The notes under the pieces: model-generated
Databases searched by the model: none
Seen by the model: the letters and a program-made list of their open reading frames with translations, nothing else
What the model was told of the DNA's origin: nothing
Translations under genes and position numbers: made by a program
DNA from: Loktanella atrilutea
GTDB lineage: Bacteria > Pseudomonadota > Alphaproteobacteria > Rhodobacterales > Rhodobacteraceae
DNA: 64,000 nt
Direction: 5' to 3'
Assembly: GCF_900128995.1 (NCBI RefSeq)
Contig: NZ_FQUE01000012.1
Location: 1-64,000, forward strand
Shown here: positions 16,906 through 25,351 of the stretch, piece after piece
How positions within the stretch are numbered: position 1 is the first letter of the stretch
Layout: each line of letters begins with the position of its first letter

Positions 16906-17163
16906 ATGACCTCGATCTATCTCCGCGCGTATCTGCATGGTTATGCCCGGAAGCCAGCGCCGCGCTGGCTGCGCCGGTTCATCGCGCGATCCGAGATCCA
17001 CCGCGCTTGGCTGGCGGGCTATCTTGGTTTCTTTGAAAGTGACGGCGTGGCCTACGGCCCCGCCTACCCTTACCCGCAGTTCCCCGACTATGACGCAGAC
17101 GTGGACGCCGCCGCGCCGCAATCCTTTTACGAGGTCTTTCCCTATCATCCCGACCGCGCCTAG
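16906..17163 (+). CDS. Hypothetical protein, 85 aa
   Basis: The start at 16906 has a ggagcc ribosome site eight bases upstream; an earlier ATG (16849) is less likely. The product is basic at first (YLRAYLHGYARKPAPRWLRR) and ends in a Tyr/Pro/Asp-rich tail (YPYPQFPDYDADVD). Conserved-looking but unrecognised. Its stop touches the end of the convergent gene at 17160. Confidence 0.55.
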   Translation: MTSIYLRAYLHGYARKPAPRWLRRFIARSEIHRAWLAGYLGFFESDGVAYGPAYPYPQFPDYDADVDAAAPQSFYEVFPYHPDRA

Positions 17164-17450
17164 TCTTGTCGATCCTTGGCAAGTGACCAAGCGATGCGCA
17201 GTCCGTAAGCGTCCGACTTGACCCGCGCCCCACACTGCGCACATCGCGCCGCCCGTTTAACCTGCGCCACGGTGTGAAGGTTCTTTTCCTTCGCTACAGC
17301 AACCCGCACCGGCACGACATTGCCGCAGGTATATTCAAGCCAAAGGGTATGATCTGGGATTTGCATTAAGTCCGTCATGGTGGGAACAAATGGCAAACAT
17401 TGGAGGCAATGGTAGGCCGTCGATTTAGACAGGACCTCGTCCAAGGTCAT
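17160..17450 (-). CDS. Cys-rich hypothetical protein, 96 aa
   Basis: Cysteine pairs in YHCLQC and CAQCGARV, plus YTCGN, suggest a zinc ribbon. I placed the start at the ATG at 17450 because the upstream extension is low-complexity; an ATG at 17483 with a ggaag site is an alternative. It lies downstream of the 17573-18043 gene on the same strand. DNA binding is possible but unproven. Confidence 0.5.
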   Translation of the reverse strand: MTLDEVLSKSTAYHCLQCLPFVPTMTDLMQIPDHTLWLEYTCGNVVPVRVAVAKEKNLHTVAQVKRAARCAQCGARVKSDAYGLRIAWSLAKDRQD

Positions 17451-17572
17451 AGCACGAAAACGGCCGCGCGAGGCGCAGCGCATGCTTCCGAGGCGCGACC
17501 GCGCCCCGGCACCACGCCCATACTTCTTTGTTCCTTTGGCCCAAATTGCACCACTCGCACGGCCCGCGCAGA

Positions 17573-18043
17573 TTAAAGCGCCAGTGCCACCAACGCCGCG
17601 GCAAACACCTTTGGGTCTAGGTCCACCGCCCATTGCAGTTGGGCCTTCAACTCCCCGGCAATCTCATTTTTTGCGAGGTTCGCAAGGATGCGTTGCGTCT
17701 CAAACGGACTGCCCAGCAGCGCCCTTGCGCTTCCAGTCGGCGTGTTGGCGGCGGCGACCATGAACGCGCTCAATATCTGCGTCCCTGTTTCCATCCACTT
17801 TCTTGTTCCTTGCTCACGAGCAACAAGATCCGTCGATCCGAAGGCGAGAGCTGCGCTTTGCAAGGCATCCTCAACGTCGGTTTCATCATCCAAGCCGCCA
17901 GCCAGACGCGCTTGAACGATCCACTGATCCATGCGGATTCGGAGGTCTTTCTTCAACATCGACAGCCTCTTTCTGCACTTTCTGCGTTCTTGGTTTTCTA
18001 CCACGAAATCATTGATCCGTGAATCTGAAAGCGTGATGAACAT
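17573..18043 (-). CDS. Hypothetical helical protein, 156 aa
   Basis: The ATG at 18043 sits at the left edge of repeat copy 2 with the same leader (gggcaggggcc) as the DUF2726 gene in copy 1, which supports the start. The product is helical, with a basic N-terminal third (RRKCRKRLSMLKKDLRIRMD) and an Ala-rich remainder. No membrane segment or motif was recognised. It is divergent from ardC. Confidence 0.6.
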   Translation of the reverse strand: MFITLSDSRINDFVVENQERRKCRKRLSMLKKDLRIRMDQWIVQARLAGGLDDETDVEDALQSAALAFGSTDLVAREQGTRKWMETGTQILSAFMVAAANTPTGSARALLGSPFETQRILANLAKNEIAGELKAQLQWAVDLDPKVFAAALVALAL

Positions 18044-18567
18044 GGCCCCTGCCCCGTCCTTTGGACGTGTCACCGCGCTTCTCAGGCTCCAGCCGGCAGA
18101 CCGGCTTCCGCCCGCAATGGCCCGGCCCATCCTCCCTGTCCGAATGGCCCGCACCCTGTCTCTCTGAGCCAGCGTGCGGGCCTTCGGTCATGGTCGTACT
18201 GGTCTGTGCCGATGCGCCCTGACGGGTTCCGATCGCTGGGGCGCGGTGCGGGGTTCGGGCCAAGCGCATACGCTGCTGCACCGCTCAGAGAAGAAAGCAA
18301 GACGGGGACCGCCGGTCCCCCACCGCAACCCTGAAATACGGCACCCAAAGGGGTGTCCCCGTACTTCCTCCGCCTGCGGTTGCGTGCAGGCCGGGTGATC
18401 CCCCTCCCCTTTCGCTTCGATTTCAGCATTGCGGAGGTTCCCCCCCTGCCCTCGCCGGGAGGCAAGGTTTCAGAAGAGGGGCGCGCTGAAGCGCTTCCTC
18501 GTCTGACCCCTCGCCCGAGTTTCGGCACCAGACCGGACACGTGGCACCACCGCAAAGGATCGAAAAA
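18041..18567. repeat. Duplicated bidirectional intergenic region, copy 2
   Basis: Imperfect copy of 14516-15024 lying between the start codons at 18043 (minus) and 18568 (ardC, plus). The hairpin GGGGACC-GCC-GGTCCCC recurs at 18304-18320, and the same GGCCTTCGG-type inverted repeats are present. The conservation of stem-forming sequence is consistent with promoters active on folded single-stranded DNA, an inference discussed in the findings. Confidence 0.8.
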
Positions 18568-19488
18568 ATGGCTAAAGAGCGTTTGGACATTCACCAGCAC
18601 GTCACCGACACAATCATCGCACAGATTGAGGCAGGCACCCCGCCGTGGCGCAAGCCGTGGACAGGTGGCGCAGTTGGCGCTTGCCTGCCCGTCCGTCACA
18701 ATGGCGAAGCCTATCGCGGCATCAACGTCCTGATATTGTGGGCTGTCGCATCGGATCGTGGTTATGCGTCCGAACGCTGGATGACATTTAATAAGGCGCA
18801 GCAGCTTGGCGGCACCGTGAAGAAGGGCGAGAAATGCGCCCGCAGCGTTTTCTATGGCACCTTCGAGCAGAAGGACGACGGACAAAGCGACGGCAGCACC
18901 GAAGGCGAGAGCAAGGCCCGCATCGGCTTTGCGAAGGCAAACAACGTCTTTAACGCGGATCAGATCGAGGGCTTGCCCGCTGAATACTACGTTCAGCCCG
19001 ATCCCGCCCGCGACCTTGGCACCGAGGCCGACCCGGCGCTTGAGGCATTTTTCGGCAGTATCGGGGCCGATATTGTCAGCACTACAGACCCCCGCGCCTA
19101 CTATCGCCCCGCAACTGATCAGGTTCACATGCCGCCCGTTGGCACTTTCACCAATGCCGCCCGCTACTATGGCGTCTTGGCCCATGAAATCACGCACTGG
19201 ACTGGCGGGGAAAAGCGGCTAGACCGGATCAAGAAGTTTGGCAACAAGGCCGCCTACGCTTTCGAGGAACTTGTGGCCGAGATTGGCGCTTGCCTGTTGG
19301 CCGTGCGCCTTGGCGTAGAGCCGGAATTCGACCAAAGCGCGGCCTACATCGAGGGATGGCTTGAAGCACTGAAAGCCGAAAAAGGGCTGATTTTCAAGGC
19401 CGCCGCAGAAGCACAAAAGGCGGTGGATTTTGTGCTGGCAGCAGCCGACGCCGAGACAATCGCAGAGGACGACCGCGCCGCCGCCTGA
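18568..19488 (+). CDS. ardC: ArdC-like antirestriction protein
   Basis: The 306-residue product has the N-terminal ArdC/DUF1738 single-strand DNA-binding module (MAKERLDIHQHVTDTIIAQI, then PPWRKPWTGG and GINVLILWA). A C-terminal zincin-like domain carries HEITHWTGGEKRLDR, whose HExxH gives the metal ligands, and the distal FEELVAEIGACLLA. ArdC proteins of broad-host plasmids protect incoming DNA from restriction. The ATG at 18568 (after aaaggatcgaaaaa) is preferred to the upstream GTG. It is driven from repeat copy 2 and followed by a hairpin at 19517. Confidence 0.92.
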   Translation: MAKERLDIHQHVTDTIIAQIEAGTPPWRKPWTGGAVGACLPVRHNGEAYRGINVLILWAVASDRGYASERWMTFNKAQQLGGTVKKGEKCARSVFYGTFEQKDDGQSDGSTEGESKARIGFAKANNVFNADQIEGLPAEYYVQPDPARDLGTEADPALEAFFGSIGADIVSTTDPRAYYRPATDQVHMPPVGTFTNAARYYGVLAHEITHWTGGEKRLDRIKKFGNKAAYAFEELVAEIGACLLAVRLGVEPEFDQSAAYIEGWLEALKAEKGLIFKAAAEAQKAVDFVLAAADAETIAEDDRAAA

Positions 19489-19516
19489 CCTTATCCTGAC
19501 AGTCTGCACCATCTTG

Positions 19517-19541
19517 AACCCCGGCTTAAATGGTCGGGGTT
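19517..19541 (+). terminator. Terminator-like hairpin after ardC
   Basis: Arms AACCCCG (19517-19523) and CGGGGTT (19535-19541) are perfect and followed by atttgttg. It starts 28 bases after the ardC stop. Confidence 0.6.
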
Positions 19542-20022
19542 ATTTGTTGCCGGCGTTGCAAGAGGTGACGCGGCAGTGCGACGTGCTACGCTCGCCCCCC
19601 TGCCCCGCCTTTTTTTAACGGGTTCCCCGTTGAAAAAAGCCAGCCTGACGGTCAGGACCTTCGCCCCCGCGTCAGGCGGAGTTGGATCACTTCAATGCAG
19701 CATTAAGAGAAGACAAAATTGCAAAGGGTTCGTCATTGTCCGTCATGAACAGTCTCAACAAAATGAAGGGCATAGCAACAGTGCGGGGCAGATTGAGTTC
19801 ACATGAGCGGCGTCTGCCGCATTTGAACCTCAGGCGAAGTACTCTGCGTTTCAATGGCCACCGATTTCGCACCGGCTTCGTCAGCTCATGCAGCACGGAG
19901 GACATCGACAATAGGACATACGAACTCAGCTTTTGAACCGAACGAATCGGGTCTAAGCCCGAGATCACGCGCTGCCATAGAGACACAGCGCTGCAATCCA
20001 CCCGGGAATCAGAAGGCCTGCA
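19542..20022. other. Gene-free stretch between ardC and decayed ORF
   Basis: No coding ORF was found. The stretch contains a T7 run at about 19611 and a short palindrome CCTGACGGTCAGG near 19645. Base composition falls towards the replication region. Nothing else is recognisable. Confidence 0.45.
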
Positions 20023-20307
20023 TTACTCTTTCTCGTTCTTAGTAAGCCACATGCGGAAGTCGCTGACATCGGGCTTATCGATCGAGACGTAGGGGCCAGT
20101 CAGGTCGCCCTTTACCTTTCGCAACTGCCCGATCAATAACAAGTCGATCGGCTCCGCCGAACGAAAGCAGTAGCCTTCCTCTGCGATCTCGGCCGCAACC
20201 TCGCCGCCGCAGGACAGGCGCTCAAATGTACCGTAGATCTGGGCGACCTATTGCGTGGTAAACCGCAGCGTCTTGCCCAAAAGGTCCAAGGGTCGTTCTT
20301 CCCCCAT
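20023..20307 (-). pseudogene. ORF interrupted by an in-frame TAG
   Basis: Reading from ATG 20307, the frame gives MGEERPLDLLGKTLRFTTQ, a TAG at 20248-20250, and then 74 residues with clear coding character (VAQIYGTFERLSCGGEVAAE, then EEGYCFRSAEPIDLLLIGQL and PYVSIDKPDVSDF) before the stop. It probably represents a recently inactivated small gene, or a gene starting after the TAG. I do not recognise the family. Confidence 0.5.
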
Positions 20308-20589
20308 TCATCATCCATATTTCTGACCTCATCACTCTTTCATGCCATAATCATTGCGACTCCATGCGAAAGCCGCGCCCATTTTTACGCAGTCATCTCG
20401 ACATGCGTGCGCTTGCGTAACGCCAAGGCGCCTGAAGTCGTCGGAATTGAGCGGAGCCTTCCTGTGCGGTAAAGAATCGTGTTCACCGCAATCCAAAACC
20501 GGTTTCGTCCCAATCTATCGCCAAACGCGTTACTTGCTTGTACGGACGAACATTCAAGTCAAAGTACCAGAAATCGAACAAACGACGCC

Positions 20590-20609
20590 TGTGGACAACC
20601 TGTGGATAA
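20590..20609 (+). promoter_or_regulatory. Two adjacent DnaA boxes
   Basis: TGTGGACAA (20590-20598) and TGTGGATAA (20601-20609) are spaced 11 bases start to start, one helical turn, on the same strand. They lie 250 bases before repA in an AT-rich stretch. The second is a perfect match to the DnaA-box consensus. The rest of 20308-20861 holds no gene and would carry the repA promoter. Confidence 0.65.
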
Positions 20610-20861
20610 AATTACCTTTTGAAATCAGCTTTGTGAGTTGCAAGGCTCATGTGCTGCATAAAGATAAATAGCTTGTTCTGACTGTTTTTTTCGAGATGAG
20701 CGGTATCGTGGCGTAACTTTTTTCTTGAGTTCATCAAGTTGGGCAGTCATAGCTGTAACGCAATACGACACAAAAATAAGTCCTACGCGTTTCTGGTGTC
20801 TAGCAAGATACTCTGTGGTTCAGTAACGCCGGTTGGGACACATTGAGCGGGGCCGACCATA

Positions 20862-22064
20862 ATGCATTCAGTGCTGCACGATAAGTTGCGCGAAGACGCA
20901 GAGCGCCTTTCCGAAGCTTTGGAACACATGTCGAAGTTGTTCCTCGCCCCCAAAGAGCAAAAGTCTCTCCGGAGCTTTGCAACGCCTGAAGTGGCTGAAC
21001 TGCTGCGCGTCAGTGACGGGTACCTTCGGAAAGCGCATTTCGATGATCGCATTCCAGAGGTCGAGCAGGGGGCTAACAACAAGCGCCTTTACACGGCAGA
21101 GAACATCATCGAGATCCGACACATCTTGGCGCAGAACGCGAAGGATCCTCTCCAGTTCCTCCCGGGCCGGCGGCCCGGTGATAAGCTTCAAATCTGGTCC
21201 ACCGTGAATTTCAAAGGCGGTTCAAGCAAAACCACCACGACGATTAGTCTCGGCATGCGGCTCGCCATGCGCGGGTATCGTGTACTTTTGCTTGATAGTG
21301 ATCCGCAAGCCTCCCTGACCACGTTCTTCGGCTATCAGCCGGAAATCGATTTTAGGAAGGGTGGTACTCTCTACGACGCAATTCGCTACAATGACGGTGA
21401 CAGTGTGCGCGTCCCGATCGTTGATGTGCTCAAAAAGACCTATTTCCCCAATCTCGATATTGTCCCTGGCGGCATCATGCTGTCGGAGTTCGAGACAGAG
21501 ACGCCGATGGCCCTTAGCCGCGGCGAGCAGCCTGTTTTCTTTAATCGGATCCGGGACTCGCTACGGCAGGTTGAAGACGATTACGATATCGTTCTGATCG
21601 ACTGCCCGCCGCAACTCGGATACCTGACAATGTCGGCGGTGTGCGCGTCAACCTCACTTCTGATGACCATCATTCCCGAGCGTGTCGATCTGGCCTCTGC
21701 GAGCCAGTTCTTAACGATGGCCTCAGGCGTTCTCGAAGTGCTTCATACGAATGGCGGAATCGGCGCCTACGACAACTTCGCCTATCTTCTTACGCGGTTC
21801 GATACGGCCATCAGCACGCAGCAAGACTTATCAGAGTGGATGCGGGAACTTTTGGGCGACAGTGTTATCAAAACGCCGTTCGTCAAGTCTTCCGCGGTCA
21901 GTGAAGCCGGCCTCTCCCAGAAGACGATCTTCGAAGTTGATCTGTCGGCCGTCAAAAACCGCAAGACATACGAACGCGCATTGGAATCCGTCATCGGGTT
22001 TTCCAACGACATTGAAATCATGATTCAGAAATCATGGGGACGAGGAGTTAGCAATGAAACGTGA
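20862..22064 (+). CDS. repA: RepA, ParA-type partition ATPase of RepABC
   Basis: The 400-residue protein has an N-terminal helix-turn-helix region (FATPEVAELLRVSDGYLRKA), then the deviant Walker A box NFKGGSSKTTTTISLGMRLA, then LLLDSDPQASLTTFFGYQPE and the Walker B region DIVLIDCPPQLGYLTMSA. RepA proteins drive plasmid segregation and repress their own operon. The gene overlaps repB by 11 bases. The order repA-repB-repC and the parS sites nearby make the assignment secure. Confidence 0.95.
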   Translation: MHSVLHDKLREDAERLSEALEHMSKLFLAPKEQKSLRSFATPEVAELLRVSDGYLRKAHFDDRIPEVEQGANNKRLYTAENIIEIRHILAQNAKDPLQFLPGRRPGDKLQIWSTVNFKGGSSKTTTTISLGMRLAMRGYRVLLLDSDPQASLTTFFGYQPEIDFRKGGTLYDAIRYNDGDSVRVPIVDVLKKTYFPNLDIVPGGIMLSEFETETPMALSRGEQPVFFNRIRDSLRQVEDDYDIVLIDCPPQLGYLTMSAVCASTSLLMTIIPERVDLASASQFLTMASGVLEVLHTNGGIGAYDNFAYLLTRFDTAISTQQDLSEWMRELLGDSVIKTPFVKSSAVSEAGLSQKTIFEVDLSAVKNRKTYERALESVIGFSNDIEIMIQKSWGRGVSNET

Positions 22065-23007
22065 TCTGCTGTCACGCAGCCTTGCGCAGATGGGGTCCAA
22101 GACCGCAGCTGCCCCTGAGCCGTCCGGAACGGATGAGGGTGCTCCGCGCGCGCTCAAAAGTATGTCGGATGTTCTGGCTCAGGTCTCTTCACAGTCGGCG
22201 CAGGACGTCAATGTCAACGACATTGCCGACTCCGATATCGCCGACCGCTTCGATGTCAGCGTCGAACTCGACGCCCTTGTCGAATCCATCAAGACATCGG
22301 GCCAGCAGCTCCCTGCCCTTCTGAGATACCGCCGAGGAGCAGGACCGCGCTACGAAGTTGTCTATGGTCGTCGCCGTATTGCGGCGTGCCGCAGGCTCGG
22401 TATTCAAGTCAAAGCCTTCATCAAAGAAATGGAGCCACGGGAAGCGCTGGTCTCCCAAGCCCTCGAGAATTCGGCCCGCCTCGAACGCAGTTTCATCGAG
22501 CAGGCCATCTTCTCCGTCAAACTTGAAGACCAAGGGTTTACGCGTGCTGAGATCTGCGACGTGTTGGCCGTGGACAAGGGGACGTTGAGCAAACTCATTG
22601 GCGTTGCCAAGGATGTTCCACAGGATGTCATCTACGGCATCGGCGCGGCCCATGACGTAGGCCGCAGGCAGTGGTTGGAACTCCGCCGTCTTTTCGGCTT
22701 AGAAGGCCGACCGACCGATGAAGATGCGATAGCGCTTCTTCCTACTGTGGGATCAGGCGCCGAAAAGATTGCCGCGATCATCAAACACATGCAGGCATCA
22801 GAACATACAGTATCTTTGCAGGCGCCCAAGAGTGTGGCTGTCCCCCCTGCCCCGCCACGAAAGATCGGTGACACACCCGTCGCATGCACTGCTATGGGGC
22901 GTCGCCTCACGATTGAAATAGCGGATAAAAAGGAACATGGCTTCATCGGCTTCGTCGAGGATAATCTCGAAAAGCTATATGCGGCCTGGAAGGATGAAAA
23001 ACAGTGA
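22054..23007 (+). CDS. repB: RepB, ParB-type centromere-binding protein of RepABC
   Basis: The 317-residue product has a variable N-terminus, then ParB boxes: DIADRFDVSVELDALVESIK, LPALLRYRRGAGPRYEVVYG followed by RRRIAACRRLG, and the helix-turn-helix KLEDQGFTRAEICDVLAVDK followed by GTLSKLIG. The ATG lies inside the end of repA. RepB should bind the 16-bp palindromes at 23048, 24485 and 25029 and work with RepA in partition. Confidence 0.95.
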   Translation: MKRDLLSRSLAQMGSKTAAAPEPSGTDEGAPRALKSMSDVLAQVSSQSAQDVNVNDIADSDIADRFDVSVELDALVESIKTSGQQLPALLRYRRGAGPRYEVVYGRRRIAACRRLGIQVKAFIKEMEPREALVSQALENSARLERSFIEQAIFSVKLEDQGFTRAEICDVLAVDKGTLSKLIGVAKDVPQDVIYGIGAAHDVGRRQWLELRRLFGLEGRPTDEDAIALLPTVGSGAEKIAAIIKHMQASEHTVSLQAPKSVAVPPAPPRKIGDTPVACTAMGRRLTIEIADKKEHGFIGFVEDNLEKLYAAWKDEKQ

Positions 23008-23047
23008 ACATGCGGAGTTTTACCCCGTAACCCATTGTTTTCATTTA

Positions 23048-23063
23048 GTTGGCCATGGCCAAC
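23048..23063. promoter_or_regulatory. parS-like palindrome 1
   Basis: GTTGGCCATGGCCAAC is a perfect 16-bp palindrome (18 bp with flanking A/T) 40 bases after the repB stop. It has the GTT...AAC ends known for RepABC parS sites. Confidence 0.85.
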
Positions 23064-23110
23064 TTCCCCAAACGAACAAGAAACCCAGTTAGAGGAGGCA
23101 GACACCACAC

Positions 23111-23230
23111 AAAAAGAAACCCCCCGAAGGCGGTTAAGCGCTCCAGAGGGTCCCGATCTACTGCAATTCATTGGTACCCCCAAATTTTGAACGCTGCAAC
23201 ACCGATTTCGGTGACCGGTATCATTTTGTC
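23111..23230 (-). ncRNA. Antisense ctRNA (incA-like) between repB and repC
   Basis: The minus strand carries a strong GC-rich hairpin (plus coordinates about 23119-23151) followed by TTTCTTTTT (23111-23119), an intrinsic terminator. Its position in the repB-repC gap matches the small antisense RNA that limits RepC synthesis in RepABC plasmids. The 5' end is estimated, not read from a clear promoter. Confidence 0.7.
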
Positions 23231-23242
23231 GTCTGAAAATGT

Positions 23243-24427
23243 ATGTACCACCATCCAGCAACGGCTCTTGAAGCCGGGGCACAGTCGATCTGTGCAGTAA
23301 ATGAAAGCACCGCATTTGATGGTGTGGGAACGGTTGCGCAGCAGCCATATTTTCATCCTATCAGGCGCCGTGATCTGTTGGCCGCGGTCAATACCGCCGC
23401 GAAAGATCTTGGGTTGCGCCCAGCATCGGTTGTCGTCATCGACGCTCTTTTGAGCTGCCTACCGTGCAGGGATCCCAAAACGGGTATCGACAATCCAATT
23501 ACGCCGCTGACACTGCTCACAGTCTACGCCGCCAACGCGACCCTTTGCTTCAGGGCGAAAGGCATCACTGACCGCCAGTTGCGTCGGCATTTGGAGACAC
23601 TCGAAAATGTCGGCCTGATCTCAAGGAAAGACAGTGCCAACGGGAAACGATTTCCAATCCAACGATCTGGCAAGGTCATTGGTGCCTTCGGGATCGACCT
23701 GTCACCTCTTCTGGCGCGGTCGGCGGAAATTATCGACTTGGCGCAACAACGTCGCGACGACGCGGCCGAGCTGCGCGGGATGCGGTCCTGTATCCAGTCG
23801 CTTCGTATGGCCTGTCTCGATCTCGACGTCGACAAGGAAATCACAAGCTTTCTCGACAGCATTCGCAATGTCCTGCGTCGTGCTACAACGACTGTCATCG
23901 AAGCACGCGCCATCATCTTTAAACTCAAAGGCATCATCGCTGACACCTGTGCCGTAAAAAAACCGGATCAGACTTTGAACGAAACTACGGTCAACGTTCC
24001 GGTTGAACCCTCCTGTGTCGCCCAAAAACAAAATGCAGAACCGCAGGAAACGTCCGCCACAGACGGACGAAATGACCGGCACAAAGAACCTCCAAAATCA
24101 TATACAAAAAAAACACTTCAGTCGCTGACCGATCTCTGGCAAGAGCTAACACATATTCGAAGTTTCTACCCCGAAATACCGAGATCAGATCATCACGCGC
24201 TTCAAATTGTTCATGAGTTCGGGAAGATACTGAGAATTAACCCGAACGTTTTGGCAAGTGGTATTGCATCGAATGGCTGGCGATCTGCGCTTGAAGCTCA
24301 AAATGAGATCGCTGCACGTGTTGCAACCATTGCCGACCCCACAGGTTATTTTAGAAGTTTGTTAAAGACTGGCGCAAGACTAAGTCAAATGTTCATTCCC
24401 GATATGAGATGGTATACCTCTGAGTGA
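23243..24427 (+). CDS. repC: RepC replication initiator of RepABC
   Basis: The 394-residue protein shows the RepC pattern: RRDLLAAVNTAAKDLGLRP, VVVIDALLSCLP, LTVYAANATLCFRAKGITDR, QLRRHLETLENVGLISRKDS, NGKRFPIQRSGKVIGAFGID and LSPLLARSAEI. This winged-helix protein initiates replication, usually at an origin inside its own gene. Both the start at 23243 and expression are probably limited by the ctRNA. A degenerate parS-like sequence (14 of 16) occurs near 23377-23392 within the gene. The C-terminal third is variable, as in the family. Confidence 0.93.
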   Translation: MYHHPATALEAGAQSICAVNESTAFDGVGTVAQQPYFHPIRRRDLLAAVNTAAKDLGLRPASVVVIDALLSCLPCRDPKTGIDNPITPLTLLTVYAANATLCFRAKGITDRQLRRHLETLENVGLISRKDSANGKRFPIQRSGKVIGAFGIDLSPLLARSAEIIDLAQQRRDDAAELRGMRSCIQSLRMACLDLDVDKEITSFLDSIRNVLRRATTTVIEARAIIFKLKGIIADTCAVKKPDQTLNETTVNVPVEPSCVAQKQNAEPQETSATDGRNDRHKEPPKSYTKKTLQSLTDLWQELTHIRSFYPEIPRSDHHALQIVHEFGKILRINPNVLASGIASNGWRSALEAQNEIAARVATIADPTGYFRSLLKTGARLSQMFIPDMRWYTSE

Positions 24428-24481
24428 TGCAACCTACAGATCTCTGCTATGTTGATATCCCTTGTATCGCCCCAAAAGTCG

Positions 24482-24503
24482 GGAGTTGGCCGCGGCCAAC
24501 TCC
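24482..24503. promoter_or_regulatory. parS-like palindrome 2
   Basis: A 22-bp perfect palindrome with core GTTGGCCGCGGCCAAC (24485-24500) lies 55 bases after the repC stop. Confidence 0.85.
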
Positions 24504-25309
24504 TACGGAGCGAAGGTTAGTGAAAGCGCTTCTCATTTAGAACAGCCCCACAACTACAGCTTCCCATCCCGGGCAAGCAAATGGGTAGATGAAGTTGGCA
24601 CCGGACAGCTTTATTTCAGAGTTTAAAGGAGAGAGGATCCGATCTGCATTTTTTTGATCACGGCCCTGTGTACTGAAATGGGCCATTGCATCTGTGTCAT
24701 AGCTCTGACCCGACTGCACCATGGCGGACCCCACCAGGACGCCAGCCTAAGCTGTCATTATCAAATAAACTGAAAGCAGTCCAAACCCACTGTAGCCAAT
24801 GGTGTTTTGATCAAGCTTTTCGATACACGTCTTACGTTCAAAATGAAGCCAGCAAGCTTTAAGAATGCGCGCCAATATTTCTCCACCTATTAATGCTCTG
24901 GAAAATGATCCCCGACTGGGTGATTCATTTCTTAACCACAGATTTGCTCTGCCTTTCAGATAAACAGAGGCGTCTGCCTCATCGTCAATGGTCTTGGAGC
25001 CCACCACATCAATTTGCATTAATAGGATGTTGGCCGCGGCCAACTTTTGATCAGTACCCTATGTCCCAGGCCGGATAGGTGGTATATCTAAAGTCATCTT
25101 TAAATTGAGATTGGCAACCTCACTTCGCGGGAAGCATTGGTGGTATCAAGGATGACGATCTGAAGGGAATCTTTTGAGGTGATATCGGTCGTGATCTGAT
25201 GGAGCGACTGAACGCCTTCGAACTGATCGGGAAGGGCTCCGCACCCTGCGCCGAGACTCGTCTTATACGCACACGGAATATTGTGATTTCGATTGATGGA
25301 GTGTAATAA
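24504..25309. other. Gene-poor region downstream of repC with parS 3
   Basis: This 0.8-kb stretch is AT-richer than its surroundings and contains only short minus-strand ORFs (24747-25043, 25100-25318) with no recognisable family. Its main feature is the third parS-like palindrome. It may be the remains of deleted genes. Confidence 0.5.
25029..25044. promoter_or_regulatory. parS-like palindrome 3
   Basis: GTTGGCCGCGGCCAAC, identical to the core at 24485-24500 and 0.54 kb from it. Confidence 0.85.
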
Positions 25310-25351
25310 TTTTGCCAATGATACTTATATTTTCAACATTAATTGGCAAAA
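25310..25351. promoter_or_regulatory. 10-bp inverted repeat at the nucleotidyltransferase start
   Basis: Perfect arms TTTTGCCAAT (25310-25319) and ATTGGCAAAA (25342-25351) are 32 bases apart start to start, three helical turns. The right arm touches the ATG at 25352. A TATATT -10-like sequence lies between them, so an autorepressor site is plausible. Confidence 0.6.

Noticed and set aside
18082-19197. 371-aa minus-strand ORF across repeat copy 2 and ardC
   Set aside because: Runs through the intergenic repeat and antisense to a well-supported ArdC gene.
24747-25318. Two short minus-strand ORFs (98 and 72 aa) downstream of repC
   Set aside because: One starts inside a parS palindrome and the other inside the 10-bp inverted repeat; neither has a ribosome site or a recognisable family.
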